The translations under genes were made by a program, and so were the position numbers. A DNA stretch of 64,000 nucleotides from assembly GCA_002989075.1 (NCBI GenBank), contig PSQN01000002.1:1132097-1196096 (forward strand), written 5' to 3'. This stretch comes from Arthonia radiata. Lineage: Eukaryota; Ascomycota; Arthoniomycetes; Arthoniales; Arthoniaceae. This document shows, one piece after another, positions 11,874-23,090 of this stretch (positions are counted from its first letter, which is position 1; each line of letters opens with the position of its first letter). The notes beneath the pieces were generated by a model. It was not told the DNA's origin and ran no database searches. It saw nothing but the letters and a program-made list of their open reading frames with translations.

Positions 11874-12400
11874 ATGAGTTCAAGGTACCATATTCTCTAT
11901 TACTAGCTTGTTCATACTGGGTGCTAATAATTGATAGCAAAGCTCCCACAGAGCCCAAAACTCCGCCGAAGAACCCACCACAGCTGCCCACCGAGATCAT
12001 TGACAAAAGCATCGGCGTCGCCCTTGACGACTTATACAACGACTACGACAGACGCCTATTCCCCTACCACGATCAAGTGCGAAACAGTCTGAAGGCCTCC
12101 AGCAAGTTCGTAACGCAAGTGATCACCTCCGTCCGACTCCACCAAAGCTTCTCAACCGCTGAGATGGCCGACAAGACAGCCAACCCGATGAAGCACTTCA
12201 AAGAGCGCGGGAATAGGGGGACTTTGACCAAGCCTTTCACCCACTATCGACGAGTCTATCCAGTTCCCGACGCTGATTGTGGCCGATGCGACGCGGATGA
12301 CGACTCCTGGGTGGTGACCAAAGAGAAGAATATGGCTACTTCGCTTGAACAGGCGCGACGGGTGCAGCGGGTCGTTGAAGCTAGGAAGGCTGGCTACTAG
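11874..12400 (+). CDS. Family A small protein 2
   Basis: Function unknown; 157 aa. The first coding exon is only ATGAGTTCAAG (11874-11884), then a 53-nt intron (11885-11937, GTACCA donor, CTAAT branch, GATAG acceptor) splits codon 4 in phase 2; exon 2 runs 11938-12400. The protein starts MSSSKAPTEP and reaches NPPQLPTEIIDKSIG, followed by HDQVRNSLK and a C-terminal CGRC pair and the tail EQARRVQRV, nearly the same tail as in the preceding gene. The open frame could extend further upstream without splicing, but the spliced start matches that of the next copy base for base in layout, which decides the model. Confidence 0.7.
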
Positions 12401-12996
12401 CTGATGGTGGATTCGAAGCTCGCTTGGGGTATCGCGTTTTCTGTGGACGCATGATTCTGGGCTAGGAGGAGGTTATCAGCTCCTTACGGCTCGTGAGCTT
12501 GCAAGCAATTGTCTGAGAGTGAAGTACACGAGAACACGCACAGACTCCGAAACTTGAACAGGAGACACGATAGCGAATGATCAGACAGCACGAGAATCCG
12601 CACAAAGCCCAGGAGTATGCTTGTTTCCTTCTCTCTTCCATTCTGAAGTACCTCGTTGGTATGCACATCCTCAACTAGAGTCTAGTCCTTGTGTTCTCAG
12701 CCTAAAGGTCATATAAGACACGTAACGAGTCGTCAAAAGACTTTACTTCCCTTTTCACGCGTTGTTACCCGTCTCCTCGAAATAAGACGATTTTCCTTGA
12801 GCAAGTAAGATGTTACTAGTCTGCCTATCAATAACGCAATTAGTAGCAAGTCTTTCCCGACCTCGTTTGCTCGTGTTCATAACTACATAACCTACCTTCT
12901 CCTCGAAGAACTTTCCCTTTCGTTCTTCTCTTCCTCCTGCTCATCAACCGACAACGTCAACTCTACTAGAGACAGACATTGCCAGACATTGACAAA
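12401..12996. other. Intergenic, promoter of family A gene 3
   Basis: No gene. Holds the second copy of the GTTCATAACTACATAA block (12874-12896), about 100 bp before the ATG. Confidence 0.45.
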
Positions 12997-13324
12997 ATGA
13001 GCTCAAGGTAATGATCTCTCACCCAGCAAGTATTATCATCATCATCAACGTCCACTAACAAAAACAAGCCAAACTCCCATGAACCCCCTACCTTCGTCAA
13101 AGAACCCACCCCAGCTGCCCACCGAGATCATCCTCAAAATCATCCAGATGCGCCTCGACGACGCCTACACCGACGAACTCAGCGAACGCGAATACGAGTA
13201 TACCTACGAGGACGAAGTCCGACGCCTCCAGGAAGTGCTCCCGAAGTTCCGACCGGAAATCGAGTCCCACTTCCGTTCGCGCTTCTCCGCATCCTTCTCC
13301 ATAGACGTTGCTGTACTTCAATAA
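12997..13324 (+). CDS. Family A small protein 3, shortened
   Basis: Function unknown. Exon 1 is ATGAGCTCAAG (12997-13007), intron 13008-13068 (61 nt, CTAAC branch, AAG acceptor), exon 2 13069-13324; 88 aa. It starts MSSSQTPMNPLPSSKNPPQL and continues LPTEIILKIIQMRLDDAY, very close to gene 2 in its first 30 residues. It stops after the helical middle, before the C-x-N-W/C-x2-C half that its relatives have. Just past the stop, another frame reads YFNNLSLREGWHDVQ, which resembles the missing continuation, so a small frame change may have shortened it. Either a short functional variant or a decaying copy. Confidence 0.55.
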
Positions 13325-13426
13325 CCTGAGCCTCCGCGAAGGCTGGCATGATGTGCAGGGCTATTTTTTACAGTAAGCATCGCCAACTTCCACCGCCTCG
13401 GCCAAAGCCTGCTCAGACGCTCTCAG

Positions 13427-13823
13427 CCGCACTAAAGACTCTCCACCCAAGCCCGCACCTACCCTCCCCCCCGAACTCATCCACCAAATCCTCGCCGCCC
13501 GCCTGGACGCCGAGTACACCCTCCTGAAAGGCCGCACAAAACACCCCTTATATTGGGGCACCGACTTTCCCTACCAGACCCAAGTGCGACTGCTGCTCGA
13601 GGCGCTCCCAGTGTTCTCGGGCCACGTCAAAAGCATCGTCGCAGACCACGAGCGGCGCATGCGCAAACACGCTGCTGCGGATTTTGGAGCATACGGCCCG
13701 CGCGCGGACCTGGATTATTGCTTGCGATGGCGGCTTGTAGCTGGGGTGATTGTGGAGGATCCGTTGAGGGCGTGTGCGGAATGTAAGGAGAAGGGTTTGG
13801 GGAGATGTAAGCTGTTGGGGTGA
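13427..13823 (+). pseudogene. Family A copy 4 without its own start (possibly fused to copy 3)
   Basis: The frame reads PPKPAPTLPPELIHQILAAR, then FPYQTQVRLLLEALPVF and a C-terminal CAEC pair: the family layout, about 130 aa, ending with TGA at 13821-13823. No ATG or 11-base first exon lies in front; the frame is simply open back to 13377. A donor-like GTAAGC at 13373 and an acceptor TCTCAG at 13421-13426 (54-nt intron) would splice the alternative frame downstream of copy 3 into it in phase, giving a two-unit protein. Without transcripts one cannot say whether this is a fused gene or a headless remnant. Confidence 0.5.
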
Positions 13824-13829
13824 AAAGCG

Positions 13830-14010
13830 GTGGTGTTGAGGGATTTGTGGTGTAAGGTTGAGGTGTGGGAGAGTGGAAGGGTTTGGGGGTGGGGGTGGTG
13901 GGAGGTGGAGTTTGGGGGGAGGGAATGAGAGGGGTAGGGTGGGATGGTTTGGGAGGGGAGGGGAGGTTAAGGTGAGGTGAGGTGGCCGAGATCGAGGTAG
14001 GCCGGTGAGG
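13830..14010 (+). other. G-rich, pyrimidine-poor tract with G-quadruplex potential
   Basis: The + strand directly after family A copy 4 is almost all G, T and A with many runs of 3-6 G (densest about 13885-13970). The minus strand is therefore C-rich and stays open as a Pro/Ser/Thr-rich frame, which is a composition effect and not a gene. Confidence 0.6.
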
Positions 14011-14188
14011 CGAGTGGAGAGGCAGAGATCGAGATGGACTGGCTGAAATGAGTAAGTGGTTGCGGCCTGTTGCCTGAACAACCACGTGCTTGTTAGCGCG
14101 CTTGCCGAGCCTTGTCTGCATTGCTTATCCCTGTCTTTCTTCGTCGCCAACAATTCTCAGAAAGCACAATTTCTTCAAGTCTCCAACC

Positions 14189-14824
14189 ATGAGTCCCCAG
14201 TGAGTACCTGCCGACCACTTCAAATTAATGCAGCTAAGTGTCTGTAGACAGCCGAGCGGCAAACCCAAATCAGCAAGAAAGCCATTGCCGCATTTGCCGA
14301 ATGAGATCATTGCGACGATCGTTGCCATACGCATCGAGACAGACTACATGAACATCAGCCGCGGTATGCTCGCCATTTGTGGCCCCGACTTGATATATCC
14401 ATACCAAGATCAGCTCCGCGCGCTCGCCGAAGCCATACCAGCCTTCTTGCCGCAGATCAGAGTTCAGATCAGCAAACATGAGCAAAAAGCCATAACGGAG
14501 TGCAAAGAAGAATATCTCTCAGGCTTGCCGCACATAGAGCGTTGCAGCAATTGGTCTTCGAGCGAGAGATTTGGGTCCTACATCTATCTTCGAACCCCGT
14601 GCGAAGAGTGTAGACAAGTTCGTCGAAAGCAGCGTGGTCAGTCAGTAATGGCGAAGGCGGAAGTGGTGAGGTCAGCGCGGCGAAGTGTTGGCTGGATAGA
14701 GTACGAACTGGGACTTCTCAAGGATCCGCCGGAAACAAAGCCTTTGTGCACCGAACCTCTCAGAGGTGTCCATATGTATCCAACACGGGAAAAGTTGAGC
14801 GAGGCGCTCTGGGAGCCTCTGTGA
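14189..14824 (+). CDS. Family A small protein 5
   Basis: Function unknown; 195 aa. Exon 1 is ATGAGTCCCCA (14189-14199); intron 14200-14247 (48 nt, GTGAGT donor, CTAAG branch, TGTAG acceptor) again splits codon 4 in phase 2; exon 2 is 14248-14824. The start MSPQQPSGKPKSARKPLPHL leads to LPNEIIATIVAI, then YQDQLRALAEAIPAFLPQI, CSNW near residue 120 and CEEC near residue 140, and a longer C-terminal tail than copies 1-4. Same strand and same spacing as the rest of the array. Confidence 0.72.
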
Positions 14825-15409
14825 GGAGAAAGATTTCAAACGTGGAAAGTTAACGCCCATGGCAGGAGTTTACCATCGCCAGAAACCACAGCCGAATGCG
14901 CCGGAAAATTCAATCAAACAGCGGTCTAGTGCAAAGTGGTCAGTATGTCGCTGCTTCTGTGTGAGGTATGGGATAGCAGCGCCAGTAGCAGCAATAGAAT
15001 GCGACACTCGTGCACATCATAGAACATCGTCTTACCGTCTTACCGTCCCTCATATTGATCTCATACTCGCAGCAGCTGATCCTCGCAGCAGTGCACTATG
15101 CTTTACAAGATATCCAACACCATGGAGAAGAAGCTGAAACTCACGCGTCATATTACCGCCCACGCATCCGACCCACGCTCGAGCGAATAGTACCAAGTGT
15201 TTGGGGTTCGGGGTAGGGGGATTGTTGTTGGATAGAATGTGTGTGTGCAAGGTGAGGCGAGCAGTTTGTGCGACCTGTTGCCTAGTTGACGCGCGCGCTA
15301 GCGCGTTCCGTTTGTCTCGACGTCTGTTGCCTGGGCTTCCTCAACGATACTAAAAGACCTCTCCTTTAGTCCCTCGCTCACGAAGCTCAGAAACGTCAGA
15401 TTTGTAGTC
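14825..15409. other. Intergenic, promoter of family A gene 6
   Basis: No gene. A GTTGCCT...CTAGCGCG...TTTGTCT arrangement at about 15270-15320 repeats, with changes, the GTTGCCT...TTAGCGCG...CTTGTCT order in front of gene 5 (about 14075-14120). Confidence 0.4.
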
Positions 15410-16108
15410 ATGGTTTCCGAGTGAGTACCTTTGCGAGCGATATTGGAAATTGCCCTAATGCTTGACAGATCGATGGGTGGCGAGCAACCCGCCAGCAAAA
15501 AGCATTTACTACAGCTTCCGACCGAGATGATAGCTAAAATCATCGCTCTTAGCGTCGAACAAGAGTGCCTGGAATTCGAGAGTCAAATCATTGGCTTGAT
15601 TGGCACGAACTCCGATCACACCTTTTGCCGCTACGGCAAACACGTTGACGCCCTATGCAAAGCCGTACCATCCTTCACGTCTCACATCAAGGCTCAAGTC
15701 GAGCGTCACGAACAACGAATGATCCAATTGTACAAAGAGGAATCTGCCGACGACCTACCCCACAGGATAAAATGCTACAACTGGCGGCAGAGCTATGAGA
15801 TGGGATGGAAAGGCTATTGGATCACTAATCGAGGAACGAGAGTATACTGTGAGAGGTGCAACAAGAACGGCCGTTCCGAAGACACAACACCCTATGGTCG
15901 CAAGCTCCGGCTTTTAAGGTCATTACTAGAAGATGTTGAGCAGAAGGTGTACAAGCTGGGATTGCAGGATAGGCCACCAGCTTACAGAAAGCCTCCGACC
16001 AACAACATCGTTCGGAGAGTCGATTCCTGTGGGGTGACCGTGCTCGAACAAGTCGAGACCAGATTCAAGGAGATTGACCCGCTGGACATGAAGTATTTTT
16101 GGCGATAG
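15410..16108 (+). CDS. Family A small protein 6
   Basis: Function unknown; 216 aa, the longest copy. Exon 1 is ATGGTTTCCGA (15410-15420), intron 15421-15468 (48 nt, GTGAGT donor, CTAAT branch, GACAG acceptor), phase 2 in codon 4, exon 2 15469-16108. The start MVSESMGGEQPASKKHLLQL is followed by LPTEMIAKIIAL, a helical middle with HVDALCKAVPSF and HEQRMIQLYKEE, then CYNW (about residue 120), CERC (about 145) and a C-terminal extension rich in charged residues. It closes the tandem array; the next 1.3 kb hold nothing similar. Confidence 0.75.
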
Positions 16109-17402
16109 AAGAGCGCGATCTGCGACGGATGAGCTTGCGTTGACCGACGAGGGAACATGGCAATTAATTGGTCGACGGCTCTCTGCTCATATCGTCGCGC
16201 TGTTGCTGCAATGGTGCCATAGAATTAGCAGAGCCACGTCAAGGAAAAAGGGAAGAATACTCCACAGTCTCGTTGCATCTTGCCGCCGGTTTCATTTCTT
16301 TTGAGCCGATGACATCTCCGAGCTGGGCGTCTGTGCAGAACCATCGTGGCTTAAGCAGCTGCGACCCGCCTCGCCTTCGGATCTCGACGGCGTTGACGTT
16401 TGTAATATTTTAGGAAGTGGACACGCGTGATGTCCACGACGCGTCCAACTCACGCTAGAGCGAATGAGGCCGCATAGTCCGTGCTCCCTGCAAATGCACC
16501 CTTCACGACCAAGCAACGTTTACAACACGTCGATACTTCACTGACATCCGCACCAACCCATATTTTCACGAAAAGTCCGATTATGACATTTCCAGTAGCT
16601 CAGCGTGGAATACGAAGGCGTGGTGGAAGAGTTGTCGTTTGCCAAGCCCTCGCACGCGCTAACCTGACGGACCTAGCCATTTCCGGACGGGCGCAGAATT
16701 CGCGTTTCTCTCCTTGGTCTCAATACGTGGGCTGCCTTCCATTGTGCCATGACACCGGCGAAAACGCAAGAGACAGATGTCGAAATTCAAGAGCGTTCTA
16801 TTGATTTGATTTGTACATAAAGAATGACCTCGGATCTGGGCGATCCCGTTCTGTTTCTTTCTACCGCTCACATTTGAATTGTAGATGCACATGGCAACTC
16901 ATTTGCAACTGATCTACGACACATTGCCTGAAGAAACTTACGCCCATGTAACGACGCTTGATCAATTTCCGCGAGCTTCCTCATGGTTTCCCTATGAGCG
17001 AAGTTGGGCCGGCGAAAGATCAACATGAGCAGTGAGGCGGCAAAACAGTATTCTCTTGACTGCTGAGCCTGAAGCCGTCTTGTCAAATGTCTCCCAAATA
17101 GCCACATCTTCTGCTATCTCGCGTCTTTACTGCCGACTGTGCGGCATTGCGCGGCATTGCGCAGTTGTGTAGTATGGAAACACCTGGCAGATCCAACGCT
17201 CTGAACAGCTGTCCTTAGTCGCTTTGCGAGCCGCGGGGAATAACAAGGGCAAGACATTTACAGGTCCGTGGAGCTTCGCAGGCCATTTCGAAACAAGTGC
17301 GGACATGATTGGGTGCTTAAATAGATTGCATCGAAGCAGCCTGCGTGTGTCTTACAAGACAAGTGGCTGACCGCGAGTCAGACCGAATATTGATTAGCGT
17401 CC
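16109..17402. other. Long intergenic stretch
   Basis: No supported gene on either strand. A 10-bp unit GCGGCATTGC occurs twice in tandem at 17141-17160. Confidence 0.45.
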
Positions 17403-17429
17403 ATGGACCTTGGCAGCAACCATCTGTTT

Positions 17430-17443
17430 ACAACTCCACTCGG
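17430..17443. repeat. Left target-site duplication of the LINE
   Basis: ACAACTCCACTCGG, identical over 14 bp to 23077-23090 on the other side of the element. Confidence 0.9.
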
Positions 17444-17579
17444 ACGACGGAAGATTTTGATTAATTTTGAGTGGTTGAACGCGTAGTCTTTGTTAAGATA
17501 TACACTCTACTCCTCAAGCAGCCCGTTGGGCCTGCTTGCAGGCCTTCCCACCCCAATTCGGCGCCAATCCGCACCTACA

Positions 17580-18900
17580 ATGGCGCCAAGAACGCGCCAC
17601 CAGCCACCAAACCCCCTTGAAGTTCTTAATAACGGCGTCGAGCTATCAACAGACACAGAAATAACTCAAAATGGGCCAGAGCAAGAGCAGGAACAAGAGC
17701 AGGAGGGTCCGAGTGCCCTTCGGGAAGTTGCTGGCAGCAAAAGGATCCGTAAGCCGTCAGCAAAGAAGCAGAAAAATAATAAATACACCGCAATAGAGAT
17801 CGTAGAAGAAACAATGTTAGCTACGCTTAGCTCTCTAGTTAAGCAGGTTAACAGGATAACAGGTTAGATAGCGTCAATAAAGGTGTTTATAGCGGCACTA
17901 GTAAAAGAGAACAAGAAGCTTAAGGCTTCTATTACAGGAAATAAAGGCTCTACGGGTAACGTAATCTCGCAGACTAGACAGAATGCATATGGCAGCCCTG
18001 CTGTCGCGATTACGAAAGATCCTGTTCTAAAGCAAGCTTCGTACGCCGAAGTTAGTGCTGCTGGTATAGCGCGCAGCCCCGGCCTAGTACAACTAACGAC
18101 ATTCTAACAACAAAGACCTTAGATATACAAGATCTCGCTTAACCTACGAGACGTAAGCGAATCGGCGTAGCAGAGCGTTAACCTGACGGACTCTATTATA
18201 GTACGCCGAAAAATTTAGACTAGCTTTAAAAGCTTTGAGCCGCTTCGCACGACTCGAATTCAGGAATTTACAAAATCGCGGGACAACAATATAGTTATAA
18301 TTAAGCTACTTAAGAAGGACGAAAAACGGTTTAGAGACAGTACAGATATATAGATACGCCGATGTTTAGAAGGGGGCCGTGTATCTGGCCGCTAATAGCA
18401 CCTAGTAAAGCTTAACCGAGTTTTAAAAGACTTTATACTATATAACGGAGAGATAAGAGACAGCCTTAGAGAAGACTTCTGTAAGAAGAACGAGTGTTAC
18501 TTAGTAGCGATCCGGCAAATCGGGCAGCAGAAGGACTATAAGCAGTATTGCTCTGTTTCGGTGTGGTTCGACGATATTAAGTAGTGCAACTCAATATTTT
18601 AGAAGACCGAAGTAAGCATTGGCGGGTATACGGTGTACACTAATTATTTTAAGCGTCGTTCGGTACTAGTACGATGTATAAAGTGCCACTGATTTAGCTA
18701 TAAAGCAGCCCAATGTAGCAACGAAGAACGCTACGGCCGATATAGCTAGAGAGGCTATATACACAAAGACTGCTCTAATGAACTATAGTGCATTAACTGT
18801 AGCTAGGCTTACTCGGCTTAGATTGCTTACTGTATAGAATTTAAGAATTAACGCTGTAATATACGGTTTAAATAAGTATACACTAGGCTTAAACTATAGA
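17580..18900 (+). pseudogene. LINE ORF1 (nucleic-acid-binding protein), degraded
   Basis: Starts MAPRTRHQPPNPLEV at 17580 and stays open to 17867 with a Gln/Glu-rich run and a basic patch. It then continues in frame through TAG codons (for example past 17867 into IASIKVFIAALVKENKK). Between about 18670 and 18845 two or three Cys/His knuckles are visible (RCIKCH, KDCSNE, CINCS), as in Tad-type ORF1 proteins. Confidence 0.75.
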
Positions 18901-18939
18901 GTACTAGCCAACAGAGACAATACAGCTACTGGGAACCTT

Positions 18940-21900
18940 CTCGGTACTTTAGTATAATATAGGTAAACGCGAGGTTGCTTACAATAGTATATTTAATAAT
19001 AAGACATTATATAACTTTAGTGCTATTGTAGTATAAGAGCCGTACTCGTTTTGTATAGCAGATTAGAGCTTAATAACTCTATTAGCAGTATCGTTATACT
19101 GGGCATAGTTCCTTCCTACGAGTTGCTTTTAAGCGCAATCTACCGCTAATTTGTAGTTAAATTGCTATCGAGCGGGCTTATAGATAAATAAGTTACTTAA
19201 GGCAACACTAGTAGCAATTGAGTCTACAGATATAGTAGCTGCTACGTTATACTTACCGACACGAGTTATCCTCTTATTTTTAGTTTATGTTCCGTCTATT
19301 AAGCTGCAAGCGGAAGAACAAGAAATTCTCGAGAAATCCCTATAACTAATTATCAACGCAATTATAGAAACTAAGAAACAATATGTTATGCTCGATGTAC
19401 TCGTTACTGGAGACTTTAACCAATACAACCTACTTTAGGGTGGCCCTAAAGCTACAGAACAAGGCCTTTAAGACGAAGCTAACGCACTGTATAAGCTTAT
19501 TAGATCGCAGGATCTCTATTCCTTGCTCCCGACAGGGACTATTACTTTCGAGGGGGCTCTCGGGTCGTCTACAATTGACCTTGTTTTCGCGTTAGCTCAG
19601 CTCGCCGAGGAAGTTATCCAATGCTCGACTCTCCTCGACAACCACGGATCGGATTATCTACCAGTTTAGACAGTCTTTGCGATTAAAGCGCTCGTAACGG
19701 TATAAGCTTAAAGATATAACTTTAAACAGGCCCCCTAGACTAAAATTAATGCCTGTGTTTTAGAAGAAGTTTAGTACTAGAGCGTTGAGCGTACAATAGA
19801 TCTAACAATCGATTTTTAAGAAGCAAGACTAGTAAAAGTAGTTCAAAAAGCTCTAAATCTATACTACTCTAAATATAAGCCTTCGCCGTACACAAAACGT
19901 TGGTAGTCGGCCGACCTTACAGTACTACAAAATAATTACCGCCGTAAACGGAACGCAGTACGCTCTGCTCGCCGCTAGAGTACTAAGTTCTAACATCTAA
20001 ACCTAGTAGCAAGAGAGGCTCTACGTAAGTAGTTAAAAATAGTTAAGACTAGGAAGAAAGACTACTGATTATCCTTTTTTAACGATACTGATAATATTTA
20101 GAGAGCCTTACGATATCTTAATTTAGCAAAGTCGAGCGCGTTTATATCGGTACCAGCAATTTAAGCAGATAGAACACTCTATACTAATAACACATCGATT
20201 GCCAACAAACTAGTCTCAGCGTTCTTCTTATAAGTACCAGACACGGCGAAGGGACAGCAACAGCCAGTTTTTTAGCAACTCTCCGACACTCCTCTTAGTA
20301 ACGACGAGATCCGTAGGGCTGTTTTCGCCTGTAGTCTTAACAAAGCTCTAAGTCTTAACGGGCTGCCTGCGTCGGTATAGCAAAAGATATAGAAGCCGCT
20401 CGGTCCCTACGTCTGCCGCCTCTTTAAGAATAGCCTGGCCCAAGCGAAGCTACCAGGGTCGTAGAAAGCCGCAAAAATTGTTCCTCTTAAGAAGCAAGGC
20501 AAGCCTAACTATACAGCGTTTAAAGCGTATCGCCCAATTTCGTTACTTGCTATACTAGGGAAAGCACTAGAGTACTTAGTTACTAAACGTATCTCTTTTT
20601 TAGTTGAGAAGCACTCGTTGCTACCCGCTACACATTTTAATAGCTGTAAACAACGCTCTACTGTTTAAGTATTAACGTACTTTTAAGAAAGTATCTATAT
20701 AGTATAGCGGCAGAAGAAAGTACTTTTAATAATTATATTTAACAACAAGGGTGCCTTTAACAGGATCTTAAAAGCTGCTCTTTTTGCACAGCTACGCAGT
20801 CGGCAGATACCAGAGCAGCTTGTACGCTAAATTAATAACTTTTGCTTCGACAGGCAAGCATCTGTACTTGTTAACGGATACGAATTACCTAAGGTCTTAC
20901 TACATTAGGCTGGGCTGCCGCAGGGGTCGTCTTTATCGTCTATATTGTTCTTATTCTTTAATGCTGACCTGGTACAATACGACGTACGGGGGGGAGACTC
21001 CTTCGCCTACGTTAATAATTATACGGCTTGGGTAGTAGGAGACTCTGCGGTAGACAATAGGGCCCAAATTGAAGCTAATTTACTGCCAATCCTTCGTAAA
21101 TAGGAAGTAAACAGTGGCGCAATATTTAAGGCCGAGAAGACGCAATTCTGCTACTATACGTGGTACCGCGACAAAGCAGATAGTTAGTGTCTCGTATTTA
21201 AGGATTAAGAGATTTAACCTACTAGAGATACAAAGCTCTTAAGAGTTATATTCGACTTAGCGCTCCGTTTTAATAAGTACGTTACTAATGTAGCAGTAAA
21301 AGCAACTAAAGCGGCCCTTGTACTACAGCGTCTTCGAGACTTGCGCCCGGTTGTCGCTCGCCAACTATTTACTTTAACGGTTGTACCGGTAGAAGACTAC
21401 GCTTTACCTGTCTAGTTACAGCAGGTAGCATTAGGGCTTCTGTATTAATTTTATAGGAGCTAACGTATCGCCGCAGCGTCGATTATAGGAGGGTTTCAAT
21501 CTAACTCGTTAACAGTTTTAGAGTGCGAGGCGGCTATCGCGCCGTTCTCAGAGCGCTATTTATCGCAAGCTCGGGCCTTCTGGATAGCAATAAATACCCT
21601 ATTAACTCGACATCCCCTACAGAGACAACGTATTAGCCGAAGTAAGCGATTTCTAAGTCCTTTACAACATATTTAGAAACAATTTAGCGATATAGATATC
21701 GCTCGTCTAAAGGTAATTGAGCCATTTTGTGTATCTCTATAGAGACCGCTACTAAAAGTAGAGGTTCTTTAAAGAGAGGAAGCTATAAGGAAAACTAGTA
21801 TACAACGGGTTAGTAATGTATTTGCAGACGCCTTAATTCAGAAAGGGTGTCTAGGCCTAGATATATAGCATTTTAGAGGCTATTAGGCATTTATTCGGGT

Positions 21901-22850
21901 CGTCGACCATTAGACACTATACGTAGGTAAACTTCTTGCTATTAAGCAGACTACAATTATAGCAGTACTGCTATACCAGACAGTTAGCCCAGTTATAGTC
22001 TATTTAGACTGCCTAGCAGCGATTCAGTTAATCTAACGACCGAAGCATTAATTAGGGCAAGTAGTTCTACGTAAGATACTCGAATTAGTATATATATAGA
22101 TAAGCTTTTACTAGTATTCTAGTTACTCTAAGATAACTAGCAACGAGTACGCTTATTGGTTAGTTAAGCTAGCTACGCTACGTAAAGAAGGAATTAAAGA
22201 TGTAATAAGGTACTACTCGACAGTTAAGAGCAAGATTTATAGACAGAAATTATAACCGGTAGAGAGATTAACAGTAGATATACGCGGTAAGCAAATTATA
22301 AGGTATATTAACAAGGCTCTAACAGTGCGGCCGTATCTTAAAAAGCTGTATAACTCTCTCCTACGATAGAGCGCAGCGATTCTATGCTAGTTACGAACAG
22401 GGAAAGCTAAGCTTAACGATTATCTATTAAAAATTAAGGCAGCTGACACTAATTTATATAAATGCGGGTAGTTAGAGATAGTACGACACTTTCTCTTTTA
22501 TTGCCTAAGATAGAGAGAATACCGCGACAAGCTCCTTATTTACCCTTAATTTAGTAATGTTGCGGCTTTTGTTAGTATATACTCAGCGACTAAACTCCCT
22601 ACTAGGGAACTGAGGGATAGTTTATTATCGAAGTGGGCCCCAAATCTAGCAGCGGTTGCTACTACTATTAAGTATGCCTATGCTACAGAGCGTCTTTTAT
22701 ACCAAAGATAGTACTTACCTACGTACGCCTTTCCGCCGGCCCACCGCACCTTCGCACTACGCCGCTAAAGACTGGTGCATTTATAAGTATTGGCCTATAG
22801 ATCAACAGGCTTTATTGCAGAGCTTAGCGGGAGTCCTACGTTAATTTGTA
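18940..22850 (+). pseudogene. LINE ORF2 (endonuclease, reverse transcriptase, RNase H), degraded
   Basis: Endonuclease pieces are readable at 18940-19670, including GDFNQYN and the GTITFEG..SSTIDLVF end motif followed by DNHGSDYLPV. Reverse transcriptase spans about 20280-21400, with YRPISLLAILGKALE, a FNNKGAFNRI motif A, AGLPQGS motif B and FAYVNNYT at motif C. RNase H remains (VYLDCLAAIQ and TSNEYAYWLVKLA) lie about 21990-22180. A terminal KCG...HFLFYC motif is near 22460-22510. Stops are spread through all of it. Confidence 0.8.
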
Positions 22851-23060
22851 CTACCCCCTTCTTTCCTCCGCCACCTACCCACTCTTACACCTATCGGCCT
22901 ACGCACACGCCTAAGTGCTCAGACAGCTAAATAGACGGCTTTCAGGCAATCAGGAGGCTCCTTTTGGTAAGACGAGGATTAATTATGACTGCTGTTGAGC
23001 AGAATTGCTATATATAGTACTTACGTATGCTCATGCCCACTAGGGCGACACGGCACCTGA

Positions 23061-23076
23061 ATAAATCAATCAATCA
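23061..23076 (+). repeat. AATC-repeat tail of the LINE
   Basis: ATAAATCAATCAATCA immediately before the right target-site copy; short simple-repeat tails in place of poly(A) are known in several LINE clades. Confidence 0.7.
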
Positions 23077-23090
23077 ACAACTCCACTCGG
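23077..23090. repeat. Right target-site duplication of the LINE
   Basis: Second copy of ACAACTCCACTCGG; marks the 3' edge of the element and the return to host sequence. Confidence 0.9.

Larger units (their letters stand above)
17444..23076 (+). mobile_element. Tad1-like non-LTR retrotransposon (LINE), full length, RIP-mutated and dead
   Basis: About 5.63 kb between perfect 14-bp direct repeats, ending in an ATAAATCAATCAATCA tail, with no long terminal repeats. Order of parts: ORF1 with CCHC knuckles, then endonuclease, reverse transcriptase, RNase H and a final Cys/His motif. From about 17.85 kb on, the sequence is TpA-rich and most broken codons read TAG where CAG is expected, which is the CpA-to-TpA pattern of RIP in ascomycetes. 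The first 400 bp or so are much less changed and keep an open frame. The RT catalytic motif reads YVNN in place of the usual aspartates. Dozens of stops; it cannot be active. Clade assignment (Tad1, with RNase H) is from domain order only. Confidence 0.88.

Noticed and set aside
13548-14153. A 201-aa minus-strand frame rich in Pro, Ser and Thr
   Set aside because: It is the complement of the G-rich tract and of family A copy 4; the composition alone keeps it open.
19383-21035. Short open frames of 70-83 codons inside the LINE
   Set aside because: Fragments in the wrong frame of the degraded ORF2.
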